Position numbers and translations under genes: made by a program
Shown here: positions 51,873 through 61,107 of the stretch, piece by piece
Numbering within the stretch: the first letter of the stretch is position 1
Layout: every line of letters begins with the position of its first letter
The notes under the pieces: model-generated
Told to the model about the DNA's origin: nothing
Database searches by the model: none
What the model saw: the letters and a program-made list of their open reading frames with translations, nothing else
Assembly: GCF_001941425.1 (NCBI RefSeq)
Contig: NZ_CP009244.1
Span: 124,001 to 188,000, forward strand
From: Corynebacterium ammoniagenes DSM 20306
GTDB lineage: Bacteria; Actinomycetota; Actinomycetes; Mycobacteriales; Mycobacteriaceae
DNA length: 64,000 nt
Direction: 5' to 3'

Positions 51873-51898
51873 GGGTTTAAGCTTATATGCTGAAAGAC
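51873..51898. promoter_or_regulatory. 26-bp bidirectional leaderless promoter
   Basis: The two divergent starts are only 26 bp apart. On the minus strand TAAGCT (complement of 51880-51885) is 7 nt from the cobB ATG. On the plus strand TATGCT (51886-51891) is 7 nt from the LOG ATG. The -35 region of each would lie inside the other gene. Confidence 0.6.
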
Positions 51899-52462
51899 AT
51901 GAAGTCAGTCGCTGTTTATTGTGGATCCACACTTGGAAACTCCCCGCGCTTTGAGCAAGCTGCCCAGCAAGTGGGCGCTGAACTGGCGCGTCGCGGACTG
52001 CGCATGGTCTATGGCGGCGGCAACGTTGGCCTTATGGGCACGGTGGCAGATGCAGCGGTGGCAGCCGGCGGCGAGGTGGTAGGTGTAATTCCTCGCCAAT
52101 TAATTGATAGAGAAATGGCGCACGCCGGGCTGACGGAGCTCGAGGTTGTAGACACCATGGCGCAGCGCAAAACACGCATGGAAGAGCTTGCCGATGCCTT
52201 CCTGTGCCTGCCCGGCGGCGTTGGCACCTTGGAAGAATTGGTGGAGGTGTTGACCATGCAGCAATTAGGGCACGTCCACGGGCCGGTGGGATTGGTCAAT
52301 GTCGATGGGTTTTGGCAGCCTTTCCTGCAGACTTTGCAGTCGATGGCGGCGTGCGGTTTTGTTCAGCAGCGCTACATTGATGCCATAGCGTTATCTTCCG
52401 ATCCGGCCGAAATTTTGGATGAATTCGCTGGTTGGACCCCGATTGGTGCGAAATGGGCGTAA
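51899..52462 (+). CDS. LOG-family phosphoribohydrolase (TIGR00730)
   Basis: This protein of about 187 residues has the LOG signature GGGNVGLMGTVADAAVAAGGEVVGVIP and PGGVGTLEELVEVLTMQQLG. Family members release cytokinin-type bases or other bases from nucleoside 5'-monophosphates. The physiological substrate in corynebacteria is uncertain; C. glutamicum LOG proteins have been shown to hydrolyse AMP. I chose ATG 51899 from the -10 spacing; ATG 51887 is an alternative. Confidence 0.92.
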   Translation: MKSVAVYCGSTLGNSPRFEQAAQQVGAELARRGLRMVYGGGNVGLMGTVADAAVAAGGEVVGVIPRQLIDREMAHAGLTELEVVDTMAQRKTRMEELADAFLCLPGGVGTLEELVEVLTMQQLGHVHGPVGLVNVDGFWQPFLQTLQSMAACGFVQQRYIDAIALSSDPAEILDEFAGWTPIGAKWA

Positions 52463-52527
52463 ACTAGACACGCCGCGCTATTGTTTGGGTGTGCAACCAC
52501 CTTTATTGAAAGATAGACTTTGCAGTC

Positions 52528-54189
52528 ATGAGTTCTGAGCATCAACCAGCTCGCGAGCCATCCTTGCTGGATGCCTCCTGCGATAACTTTCTTGCAGACC
52601 TTGCGAAGCTAACCCCCACCGATGCCACCGAGTGGGGCATTGAAGGCTACGAAGGGGAGCTGCAAGATTTCTCCCCGGATTACTTCACCGCCGTCGCCGA
52701 CCGTACCCGCGAGATGGTCGCTGACTTGGACGCACTGGATGACAGTACTGATGAGTCGGACGACGATGATGATTTTGACGACGTCGATTACGTCACCGCC
52801 GAAGTCCTGCGCGATCGCCTGTGCTTGGAGCTGGATTTGCACCACCACGGCGAAGATATCCGCAATCTCAATAATATTGCCTCGCCCGTGCAGACTATTC
52901 GCGATAGTTTGCTGCTGATGCCGCATGAGACGGCGGAGGAAAAAGACGCGATTCGTTCGCGCTTGTCCAAGGTGAGCGCTTCGCTGCAGGGATATCGTGA
53001 GTCCTTGGTCGAAGCCGCTAACCAGGGCATGGTTCCACCAACCAGGCAGATCAATGAAGTCATTGGCCAATGCAATGCGCTTGCCGATGCTTCCTCGATG
53101 CTCGATGGGCTCGGCCTTGAAGAAGACAATGCCGAGGTCGAAAGCGCCAAGGCCGCCTTCGATGAGTTCTCGGCGTGGTTATCTGCCGAGTTGCAGCCTT
53201 CTTCTGCCAATGAAGATGCCGTTGGTCGCGAGCGCTACGCACGTTTTTCCAAGCTTTTTGTGGGTGATGCCGTCGATCTCGATGAGGCTTATGAATGGGG
53301 CTTGCACCGCCTGCAGGAAATTCATGCGGAGCAAATCAAGATTGCCCAGGAATTGTATGGTCCGAGCACCTCGTTGCGTACTGCGGTGCGCAAGCTCAAT
53401 GCCGATGAGCGCTACCAGCTGCACGGCACAGATGCGCTGGTGGAGTGGATGCAAACTGTTGCCGATAAGGTCATCGCGGATCTTAACGGCACCTATTTTG
53501 ATATCCCCGAGCAAATCCAAACCATCGAGTGCAAGATTGACCCAGCCGGTACCGGCGGCATTTTCTACACGCAGCCGACGGAAGACTTCTCCCGTCCGGG
53601 CCGCATGTGGTGGTCCGTCCCGGCAGGACAAGAAATCTTCCACACGTGGCAGGAGCTGACCACCGTCCACCATGAGGGCGCACCGGGACACCACCTGCAA
53701 ATTGGTACGGCGTTGATGGAGCCGAACCTGAACTCGTGGCGTCGCAATGCCTGCTGGAATTCCGGCCACGGCGAGGGCTGGGCGCTTTACGGGGAGCAGC
53801 TTATGGCCGAGCTCGGTTACTTGGACGATCCCGGTTTCCGCATGGGCCTGCTGGATTCGCAGCGTCTGCGTGCCGCGCGCGTGGTTGTTGATATCGGACT
53901 GCACCTGGGCAAAAAGATGCCCGATGGCTCTGGCATTTGGGACAAGGCGCACATGAAGTCCTTCATGCGTGAAAACACCGCTATGGACGATGCCAACCTG
54001 GCCTTTGAAGTCAACCGCTACCTGGGCTGGCCCGGCCAGGCACCAAGTTATGCGATTGGCGAGCGGTTGTGGGAAAAGACCCGCGACGATGCCGTCGCCC
54101 AAGGCTTAAGCCCCCGCGAGTTCCACTCCCAGGCGCTGGCCTTAGGTTCGATCCCCATGTCGATTTTGCGCGAGACCATCCTGGACTAA
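52528..54189 (+). CDS. DUF885 family protein, possible metallopeptidase
   Basis: This 553-residue protein contains HHEGAPGHHLQI, the HExxxHH-like motif of the DUF885 family, and a downstream GHGEGWALYGEQLMAELGY with a Glu that could complete a zinc site. An acidic stretch at about 75-90 is rich in Asp. There is no clear signal peptide. Family members are thought to be peptidases, but activity is not settled. Confidence 0.85.
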   Translation: MSSEHQPAREPSLLDASCDNFLADLAKLTPTDATEWGIEGYEGELQDFSPDYFTAVADRTREMVADLDALDDSTDESDDDDDFDDVDYVTAEVLRDRLCLELDLHHHGEDIRNLNNIASPVQTIRDSLLLMPHETAEEKDAIRSRLSKVSASLQGYRESLVEAANQGMVPPTRQINEVIGQCNALADASSMLDGLGLEEDNAEVESAKAAFDEFSAWLSAELQPSSANEDAVGRERYARFSKLFVGDAVDLDEAYEWGLHRLQEIHAEQIKIAQELYGPSTSLRTAVRKLNADERYQLHGTDALVEWMQTVADKVIADLNGTYFDIPEQIQTIECKIDPAGTGGIFYTQPTEDFSRPGRMWWSVPAGQEIFHTWQELTTVHHEGAPGHHLQIGTALMEPNLNSWRRNACWNSGHGEGWALYGEQLMAELGYLDDPGFRMGLLDSQRLRAARVVVDIGLHLGKKMPDGSGIWDKAHMKSFMRENTAMDDANLAFEVNRYLGWPGQAPSYAIGERLWEKTRDDAVAQGLSPREFHSQALALGSIPMSILRETILD

Positions 54190-54200
54190 CGTCACTCGGT

Positions 54201-55247
54201 CTAAGAGCGGCGTTTGAAGAGGAAATTCAAAATCTGGGGCAGGTAGGCCGCGACGGTGAGTACCAGAATCAGGCGGATTATCTGCAAAGAGACCACCACG
54301 GGGCCTGCTCCGCCTTCGGAGGATAGCGCGAGGACCGTTTCCAGCGCGCCGGGGCTGGTGGCCAGGTAGGACTCGAAATAGGTGATATCAAAAATCGCCA
54401 TCACCGGTATCGCCAGCAGCGCGCACACGGCCAAGACCAGGCCAATCAGGCCAAAGGTAGCCGGAAGTTGGCGCGCGAAGTGCTTTAAGGTGGGCAAATC
54501 CAACCCGCCGCCGCAGACCCAGCCGATGGAGATAAACGCCATAATGCGAAAGATCTCCAGCGGCTGCAAGGTGATGTCATCCGGCAACAAGAACGACACC
54601 AGTACGGTCAGAACGACTGGCCCCATCACCGATGCCACGGGGATGCGGAGCTTTTTGCCCAAAGGCTCGCCGAAGGCAGCAATCGCTATAACGATGAGCA
54701 GCACCCACCACGTGGTACTGGCTTGAATCGACGCGTTGTCGGAGCCGGATGGCTGCGCCATGAAGGTAACCAGCAGCGGCAAACTGACCGAAACACACAA
54801 TAAGCGCAGGTACTGGGTCAGGGCGACGTAGCGGTAGTCGGCGCCGAGGGCATCGGCAAGCGGGGGCATCATCGATGCACCACCTGGTAGCAGCGATAAC
54901 ACGCCGGTTTCGCGGGTAATGGCGCCGTGTTGCATCTTGTAGAGCAAAAGCCCGCCCGCCATGCAAAAGGCCACGGACACCAGGCCGACGATGATACCCA
55001 CGGGCAAGTACTGCACCAGCTGGCTCGCTGGGGTTATGGTCAACGGCACCGCCGCCATGACGCCGATGAAACCGCGAGAGAGACCGTAGAAATTCTTATT
55101 GACGGGCATATCGCGTTGGGAAATCAAAGCGACAGAACCGGAGGCCACAATCGCGGCCAAAATCCACGAGGCAGGAACGTTGAGCCAATCAAAAAGCAAT
55201 CCCAGCAGGATGGATGCCGGGACTACTATTAACCAGCGGAGATCCAT
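54201..55247 (-). CDS. AbrB-family membrane protein (COG3180)
   Basis: This 348-residue protein has about nine or ten membrane helices and the tandem AbrB-type repeat blocks LNVPASWILAAIV, SLLPGGASMMPPLADALGADYRYVALTQYLRLL and SPGALETVLALSSEGGAGPVVVSLQIIRLILVL. Proteins of this kind, sometimes called ammonia monooxygenase, are of unknown function and may be transporters. It converges on the DUF885 gene with a 12-bp gap. Confidence 0.85.
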   Translation of the reverse strand: MDLRWLIVVPASILLGLLFDWLNVPASWILAAIVASGSVALISQRDMPVNKNFYGLSRGFIGVMAAVPLTITPASQLVQYLPVGIIVGLVSVAFCMAGGLLLYKMQHGAITRETGVLSLLPGGASMMPPLADALGADYRYVALTQYLRLLCVSVSLPLLVTFMAQPSGSDNASIQASTTWWVLLIVIAIAAFGEPLGKKLRIPVASVMGPVVLTVLVSFLLPDDITLQPLEIFRIMAFISIGWVCGGGLDLPTLKHFARQLPATFGLIGLVLAVCALLAIPVMAIFDITYFESYLATSPGALETVLALSSEGGAGPVVVSLQIIRLILVLTVAAYLPQILNFLFKRRS

Positions 55248-55332
55248 GTGCCTGCTTTCAGAAATAAAATTAGAGTGTATTTAAATGCAATAACTAAGGG
55301 TTACTAGGTTAGCACCGGTTTATAGTTATGCC

Positions 55333-56103
55333 ATGGAGCTAGAGCTTGCGCAGTGGGCGCTACTTATCGGTGGCGCGGCGGTGGCCGGATGGGTCGATGC
55401 CGTAATCGGCGGCGGTGGATTGGTGCTCATTCCGCTCATCATGGCCGTGGTGCCCGGCATTGCCCCGGCCACGGCGTTGGCCACAAACAAGCTGGCCGCG
55501 GTATCGGGTACGGCATCGGCCGCCTTTACGCTGATGCGCACCGTGAAACCACCGATGAAAGAAACGCTGAAGCTCGCCGCCATCGCGGGCGTGGCTTCGG
55601 CAACCGGCGCCTTGGCGGCCACGGTGATTCAAGAAGAGTTCATGCGCCCGCTGATTATCGTGCTGCTGGTGGCAGTCGGGATCTTCGTGGCCTTCAAACC
55701 GAATTTCGGCACCGGTACCTCCGATGGAGTACGCGGTGGCTGGCGTACCTGGGCGGCGCTGGCGGCGGTTGCCGGCATTGGCTTTTACGATGGAATCTTC
55801 GGACCTGGCACCGGCATGTTCCTCATCATGAGCTTTACCGCCATCTTTTCGCAGAACTTCATCAAATCCGCCGCGATGGCCAAAGTAGTCAACACCGCCA
55901 CCAACCTCGGCGGTCTCGCCACTTTCATTATCGGCGGCCACGTCTGGTGGACCCTGGGAATTGCGTTAGCGATCGCCAATATCGCCGGCGCCCAACTCGG
56001 CGCCCGCACCGTGCTTGGCGGCGGTACTAAACTAGTCCGCTACGCACTGCTTACCCTCGTCGTCGTAATGTCCGTCAACCTCGCCTGGCAGCAGTGGTTT
56101 TAA
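55333..56103 (+). CDS. TSUP (TauE/SafE) family transporter, YfcA-like
   Basis: This 256-residue protein has seven or eight membrane helices and the TSUP repeats AGWVDAVIGGGGLVLIP and GFYDGIFGPGTGMFLIMSF. The family exports sulfite, sulfoacetate and related anions. TATAGT lies 6 nt before the ATG, so it is probably leaderless. It is divergent from the AbrB-family gene. Confidence 0.92.
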   Translation: MELELAQWALLIGGAAVAGWVDAVIGGGGLVLIPLIMAVVPGIAPATALATNKLAAVSGTASAAFTLMRTVKPPMKETLKLAAIAGVASATGALAATVIQEEFMRPLIIVLLVAVGIFVAFKPNFGTGTSDGVRGGWRTWAALAAVAGIGFYDGIFGPGTGMFLIMSFTAIFSQNFIKSAAMAKVVNTATNLGGLATFIIGGHVWWTLGIALAIANIAGAQLGARTVLGGGTKLVRYALLTLVVVMSVNLAWQQWF

Positions 56104-56117
56104 AGCGCTGAGCCAGC

Positions 56118-57209
56118 TTATTTTATGAGGTCCATTGCTCCCATGTTGCTGAGGTGGTGTGTGTTGCCGAGTAGTTTTCCGCCTGGGGTAATGAGGCGGA
56201 CTTGGCCGCGGTGGCGTTGTATTCGTCCGCGTCTTCGTTTTGTCGGATCATCGTCGTTGACGCCGTTGTGATAGCGGCACAGCATCGTCAGGTTGGAGGG
56301 TGTGGTGTGTCCGCCGTTTTTGTGGGCGTCGATGTGGTGTACCTGGCACCTATCGGCCGGCACGTTGCAGTCTGGCCAGGGGCAGACAAGGTTTTCTGCG
56401 GTGGCCACGATGCGCTGTTTCAACGAGGCGAACCGCGCTTCATACAGGTTGACGGGGCCAGCAGTCGGGTGAAATAGTCCAGCGTAGAGGTTCTCACCCA
56501 GTGCACCGGATAGTGCGGCGTTGATAAGTTCTGCCCCGGTCATGGTGGTGCCATCGGAGAGTCCGACGATGACGTCGTCTCCAGAACCGCATGATACTTT
56601 CGCGAAATCATCCACGCCAATGGCAATCACGGTGCGGTATTCCGGGCGCAGCACGCCGCCGCTGCCGTCGACTCGTTTCCAAAATGCTTCCAGCAGTGCT
56701 GTGGAGCGGGGTTGGTCCGTGGTGTCGGTGGCGTCGAGGGTTTTCTCAAAATCCGTAATGCGTCGTTGGGTATCGGTCACGCTAATCGTGCGCATGCCGC
56801 TTGCAGCGCGGCCGATGCGAACCCCGGGTTCTTTCGGCTTCTCGCCGATTTCTTCTTTGACGCGTTGTGCGCCATAGGCATCGGCTTCTTCGAAGCTGCC
56901 TTGATGCGCGATGAGTTCGGCGCGCAGTTTCCACGCAGCACCACGCTTCTTCAGCTTCTTGGCGTGCTTGTTTACCATTAACAAATGCTCCACGCTTAAT
57001 TCGCGCTGTTCGGCCAGGGCGACCGACTCGCGTTGCAGGCGGGGTGAGTCGGCGGGGCCAAAAAGGACATCGGCAAGCGTGGCGTACTGCTTCGCTGTTG
57101 ACAGCGCGATGCCGGAGCTTGCCACATCGTACGGCGAGCGCTCAGCGATGGCTCGCAGCAGCCCGATGCCGTGGCTGTTTAAAAGCACGAATGCTTGGAA
57201 AATGTCCAT
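56118..57209 (-). CDS. HNH endonuclease-signature protein (DUF222-like)
   Basis: This protein of about 363 residues has a helical N-terminal half and a C-terminal HNH motif: CPWPDCNVPADRCQVHHIDAHKNGGHTTPSNLTMLCRYHN. The layout fits the 13E12/DUF222-HNH family abundant in Corynebacterium genomes. The start is probably ATG 57209 (MDIFQAFVLLN); the frame runs to 57284. Catalytic activity is unproven for most members. Two DnaA-like boxes lie upstream, between it and hrpB. Confidence 0.85.
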   Translation of the reverse strand: MDIFQAFVLLNSHGIGLLRAIAERSPYDVASSGIALSTAKQYATLADVLFGPADSPRLQRESVALAEQRELSVEHLLMVNKHAKKLKKRGAAWKLRAELIAHQGSFEEADAYGAQRVKEEIGEKPKEPGVRIGRAASGMRTISVTDTQRRITDFEKTLDATDTTDQPRSTALLEAFWKRVDGSGGVLRPEYRTVIAIGVDDFAKVSCGSGDDVIVGLSDGTTMTGAELINAALSGALGENLYAGLFHPTAGPVNLYEARFASLKQRIVATAENLVCPWPDCNVPADRCQVHHIDAHKNGGHTTPSNLTMLCRYHNGVNDDDPTKRRRGRIQRHRGQVRLITPGGKLLGNTHHLSNMGAMDLIK

Positions 57210-57316
57210 GGCCCCTACGCTAAGCGGCACGATATGACGGGCGCGAGGGAAGCATCGACAAGCTGTGGATAACCGTGCTGACACGTCAACGAATGCGGCA
57301 AGTTATCCACAGATTC

Positions 57317-59665
57317 CTACATCCGGTTCTTGGTGCGCGCGGTGGCTTGCGCCGTCCAGGGGTCTTCTGGCCACGGATGTTTGGGATAGCGGCCGCGCAT
57401 ATCGGCGCGCACGCCGGTATAGGGCCCGGACCAAAAGCTTTTGAGGTCATCGGTGACTGCCAGCGGTCGACCCGCGGGGGAGAGTAAGTGAAACTGCACG
57501 CGCACCCCGGCGCATTCGGGAGATTCCGCCAGGCCAAAGCATTCTTGGAGTTTCACCCGCACCACCGGCCGCCCGGTGGAGTAATCAATCCGCGGCTGCG
57601 AACCAGACGGCACCGACAGGCGTGCGGGTGCGAGTTCATCCATGGCATTTGCCTCCGGCCAGGGCAACAGCCGTTGTAAGGCTTGATGCATATCGATGCT
57701 TTTGGGCGCCATCCCATGCGCCATGGAGTTTAGCTCCGGGCCCAGCCAGTATTCGGGGTCGGCGGATTCCACATCGGGCCAGGGTTCACCGAGTTGGGCG
57801 TGCAAGAAATTCATGCGCTCGCGCAGGGCTTGCGCCTTGTCCGAGAAGGTAAAAAGGGATAGGCCGTGGGTGCGGATGCCATCGGCAAGCGCGGCGGCAG
57901 CCTGATCTGGTGCAACCTTGACCGGGGTACTTGATAGCTCGATGGCACCTGCGCGTTTGATGGCGCGGCCTTGTACCTTGCCACCTTTCATCGTGGCGGT
58001 AATAGTTTCTTCGACCCCGATGATGCTGGTGGCGTCGTGCTCGGTGATCGTCGCAGCGGCGCGGATGACCGAACCTGCCTTGCCCATGCCTGCTTGGGCG
58101 ACGGTGACCTCTGCGATAGCTAACCACTCGCTGGCTGGAATGGCACTTCCCGGCGGCAGCCAGGCGCGGGTGCCGGAGGCCAGCAGGTACTCGGCATCGG
58201 TGACCTTTTTTCCAATGCGCATGGGAAAAGCCAATCCCGTAATCACACCGGGATCACTACTACCTGAGCCCTGGGACACTAGGCGCTGCAGGCGCTTGAC
58301 TTCGCGCTGCGGCGGCTGCGCGGTGGCAATATTGCCCGCCGGCGAATCCGACAACACCGCGATGGTGGACGCCGCGCGCGGACCGCACTCCAGCAGCGCC
58401 CGGCCTAAGCGCGGATGCAGCGGCAGCTGCGAAAGGCGCGTGCCCAACTCGGTGATGGTGCCATCTTGCATCGCACCAATATCTTCTAGCGCATCGTGAG
58501 CCTGCGCCCACGCATTATGCGGTGGCTTATCCGGCAGCGGGAAGTCGGCGCCGCCACCCCAGGCGGCAATCATCAAGGCGGCCTCGGTGAGATCGGACGT
58601 CGCAATCTCCGGGGTGATATGCGCGGCGGCATGCTGATAATCCGACTGCGCATAGGCGCGAATCACGGTGCCGGGACCTTCACGCCCGGCGCGACCCGCG
58701 CGCTGATCCACGGTGGATTGCGCTGCAGACACGGTGACCAAACCAGTCATGCCGCGGGCAGCATCACGGCGCGGAACGCGCGAGAGCCCCGAATCCACCA
58801 CGGCGCGCACTCCAGGCACAGTCAGCGAGGATTCCGCGATGGAGGTAGAGACAATAATGCGCGGGGAGGCAGAAGGGCTCAGCGCCTGGTCTTGGTCGGC
58901 GGAAGTCAGCCGGCCGTGCAGCGGCAGTGCGCCAGGAATCTGCGCGCAGACATGTTCAACCTCGCGCACTCCGGGCACAAAGACCAGCACGGAATGCCCG
59001 GTTGTCTCTCGCGCTTGCACAGCTTGCTGCGCCAGGTGGTTAAGAAATTCCCGCGTGCATCCGGCACGGCCCGGATGCGGGCGGTAGTGTGTATCCAGCG
59101 GGTAGGTCACCGCCGGGGTGGCGAGCACGGACGCATTCATCAGCTCGGCAAAGCGCTGGGCATCTAAGGTCGCGGACATGGCAACGAGCGAGAGGTCATC
59201 GCGAAGCTCAGCGAGCTCAAGCAACATCGCGAGCACGATATCGGTATCCAGCTGGCGCTCATGCACCTCATCGATCGCAACCGCGCCGACACCGGGCAGC
59301 TCCGGGTCATTGAGCAGCCTGCGCAGCAACACCCCCGGGGTCATAAACTCCACATGAGTGCCCGGATGGTGTTCCCCGCGGATGTTAAAACCAACCTTTT
59401 GCCCAACACGGCTGCCATCAAGCTGCGCTAACCGCCGCGCAGCAGCACGCACCGCCACGCGCCGGGGCGCGGTGACAAGGACTTTGCCGCGGCCATGCCC
59501 CAAGTAGTTCGCCAGCGCCGGCGGCAACAGAGTGGTCTTACCGGTGCCAGGCGGGGCGTGCACCACCAACCGGCCTGTGGTAGACAACAGCCCAGGCAGC
59601 CGGTCGATATCGCCGGCAACAGGCAGGCCTTGACCGAGGGCCGCAAGAGAAAAAGGCGCGGTCAT
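57317..59665 (-). CDS. hrpB: ATP-dependent helicase HrpB
   Basis: This protein of about 782 residues is a DEAH-box helicase with Walker A PPGTGKTTLLPPAL, DEVHER, SATLD, a helicase C domain (VLVFVPGVREVEHV, STSIAESSLTVPGV, QRAGRAGREGPG), the OB/HB region, and an HrpB-specific C-terminus. I chose ATG 59665 because it overlaps the acetyltransferase stop (TCAT on the plus strand), giving coupled translation. Its exact role in bacteria is not well defined. Confidence 0.95.
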   Translation of the reverse strand: MTAPFSLAALGQGLPVAGDIDRLPGLLSTTGRLVVHAPPGTGKTTLLPPALANYLGHGRGKVLVTAPRRVAVRAAARRLAQLDGSRVGQKVGFNIRGEHHPGTHVEFMTPGVLLRRLLNDPELPGVGAVAIDEVHERQLDTDIVLAMLLELAELRDDLSLVAMSATLDAQRFAELMNASVLATPAVTYPLDTHYRPHPGRAGCTREFLNHLAQQAVQARETTGHSVLVFVPGVREVEHVCAQIPGALPLHGRLTSADQDQALSPSASPRIIVSTSIAESSLTVPGVRAVVDSGLSRVPRRDAARGMTGLVTVSAAQSTVDQRAGRAGREGPGTVIRAYAQSDYQHAAAHITPEIATSDLTEAALMIAAWGGGADFPLPDKPPHNAWAQAHDALEDIGAMQDGTITELGTRLSQLPLHPRLGRALLECGPRAASTIAVLSDSPAGNIATAQPPQREVKRLQRLVSQGSGSSDPGVITGLAFPMRIGKKVTDAEYLLASGTRAWLPPGSAIPASEWLAIAEVTVAQAGMGKAGSVIRAAATITEHDATSIIGVEETITATMKGGKVQGRAIKRAGAIELSSTPVKVAPDQAAAALADGIRTHGLSLFTFSDKAQALRERMNFLHAQLGEPWPDVESADPEYWLGPELNSMAHGMAPKSIDMHQALQRLLPWPEANAMDELAPARLSVPSGSQPRIDYSTGRPVVRVKLQECFGLAESPECAGVRVQFHLLSPAGRPLAVTDDLKSFWSGPYTGVRADMRGRYPKHPWPEDPWTAQATARTKNRM

Positions 59666-60306
59666 TGAACCGGCCCCGCACACTCGTCGCGCTCCAGCGG
59701 CTGGGAGCCATCCAGGGTGCGCACTACCTTGCCGGGAGAACCCAGCACCAGGCTATTATCAGGGATATCACGGGTGACCAGCGTGCCAGCGCCGATCACG
59801 CATTGCTTTCCGATGCTTACCCCCGGCAACACCGTCACATTCGCGCCCAGCCAGGTGTTGTCCCCAATAGCAATGGGTTTCGCCTGCTCCCAGCCCTCGC
59901 GGCGCATCTGGTGGTCAGCGACCGGGTGGCCCACGGTAATCAAGGAGCAGTTTGGGCCGATCATGACGTCATCGCCAAGCGTGATGGGAGCTTGGGCCAA
60001 AATAGTGGCGTTGAAATTGATAAAGACGCGCTCGCCGCAGCGCAGGTTGCAGCCGAATTCGATATTGACCGGCGCATGAATCATGGTGGCACCGGAATCG
60101 GGGTGAATCATTTCCGCAATAAGGCGACGGGCTTTATCGGGATCGGTATTGCTGGCATCGTTAAGCTGCTTGGCGAGCTCAAACCCGCGGGCATGCTCTG
60201 TGGCTGTGCCTGGGCGGCCGGGCATATACCACTGACCGGAGGTCATTGCCTCCCACGTGCCATAGTCATCCAGGTGGGATCGCTGGTCGAATTCGCTCAT
60301 GGACAT
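59662..60306 (-). CDS. maa: Maltose/galactoside O-acetyltransferase (LacA-like)
   Basis: This 214-residue protein has left-handed beta-helix hexapeptide repeats (GDDVMIGPNCSLITVGHP, IGDNTWLGANVTVLPGVSIGKQCVIGAG). The N-terminal AMTSGQWYMPGRP and the active-site His in TVGHPV are typical of sugar acetyltransferases. It moves acetyl from acetyl-CoA to sugars. It precedes hrpB with 4 bp overlap and is divergent from the AlkB gene, with 36 bp between the starts. Confidence 0.9.
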   Translation of the reverse strand: MSMSEFDQRSHLDDYGTWEAMTSGQWYMPGRPGTATEHARGFELAKQLNDASNTDPDKARRLIAEMIHPDSGATMIHAPVNIEFGCNLRCGERVFINFNATILAQAPITLGDDVMIGPNCSLITVGHPVADHQMRREGWEQAKPIAIGDNTWLGANVTVLPGVSIGKQCVIGAGTLVTRDIPDNSLVLGSPGKVVRTLDGSQPLERDECAGPVQ

Positions 60307-60342
60307 ATTGTCTCAAATCCCCGCGCAACTAGGATGGGGGCC

Positions 60343-61023
60343 ATGTTGTTTCATGACATTGGGCGCAACCCCACCAAGATTAAGCCGGGTGTTGCGCATG
60401 TCCCTGGCTGGTTGGATGTGCCTACCCAGCGGGGATTGGTGGAGCAGCTTCGCGATGAAGCCCGGATCATGGCCGGCACGCCCATGGCGATGCGCAAGCC
60501 GATACTCAAATCCGGCGGGCAAATGAGCACATTTACGCTGCACCTGGGGCATCACTGGGATCATCAAGGCTATCGGTATGTGGACCGCATCGGGGGTACC
60601 AGCGTGCGCCCGGTGCCTGAGAACCTGCTGGAGCTTGCCCACCGGGGTTTGCGCGCCGCAGCGGAAGTCGCTGAGGAATTACAGCCGTGGATCGCGGGCT
60701 TTGGCCCCGATATGGCGCTGGTGAATTTCTACCCGCCGGGTGCGACGATGGGCATGCACCAAGATGCCTATGAAACAACGCTGGCCCCGATTGTGTCTTT
60801 ATCCATCGGCGATGAAGCCGTCTTTCGCCTGGGTAGTACCGAACACCGCAATAAACCCTGGGACGATATCGCGCTGCTATCCGGTGACCTCATTGTCTTC
60901 GGCGGGCCCAACCGCCAAGCCTTCCACGGCGTTCCCGAAACCCGCCCCGGCACCCTCGATGAAGCCTGCGGGCTGAAAGAAGGCCGGATTAATATCACCT
61001 TCCGGCAGGTCTATCCGCGGTAG
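60343..61023 (+). CDS. AlkB-type 2-oxoglutarate/Fe(II) DNA repair dioxygenase
   Basis: This 226-residue protein carries the Fe ligands in MGMHQDAYE (HxD) and in AFHGVPETRPG (distal His), and the 2-oxoglutarate Arg near RINITFRQVYPR. VNFYPPGATMGMHQD is the AlkB signature. It reverses 1-methyladenine and 3-methylcytosine damage. AGGATGGGGG lies before ATG 60343. It sits near the alkyltransferase-like gene at 62191, so alkylation repair is doubly represented. Confidence 0.93.
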   Translation: MLFHDIGRNPTKIKPGVAHVPGWLDVPTQRGLVEQLRDEARIMAGTPMAMRKPILKSGGQMSTFTLHLGHHWDHQGYRYVDRIGGTSVRPVPENLLELAHRGLRAAAEVAEELQPWIAGFGPDMALVNFYPPGATMGMHQDAYETTLAPIVSLSIGDEAVFRLGSTEHRNKPWDDIALLSGDLIVFGGPNRQAFHGVPETRPGTLDEACGLKEGRINITFRQVYPR

Positions 61024-61107
61024 TACACGATCCCTGGAGCCCTAGAATTGTGAATTTAACTAGAATCTGCGCTGTGGCAGGGGTCTCAGTGGCCTAGGGT
61101 GGTGTGC

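Noticed and set aside
55290..55320. A possible DtxR box before the TSUP gene
   Set aside because: Only about half of the 19 positions match, confined mainly to one arm.
59665..61023. A 452-codon open frame on the plus strand
   Set aside because: Its first 226 codons are antisense to the acetyltransferase gene. Only the part from ATG 60343 matches a known family (AlkB), and a ribosome-binding-like sequence stands there.
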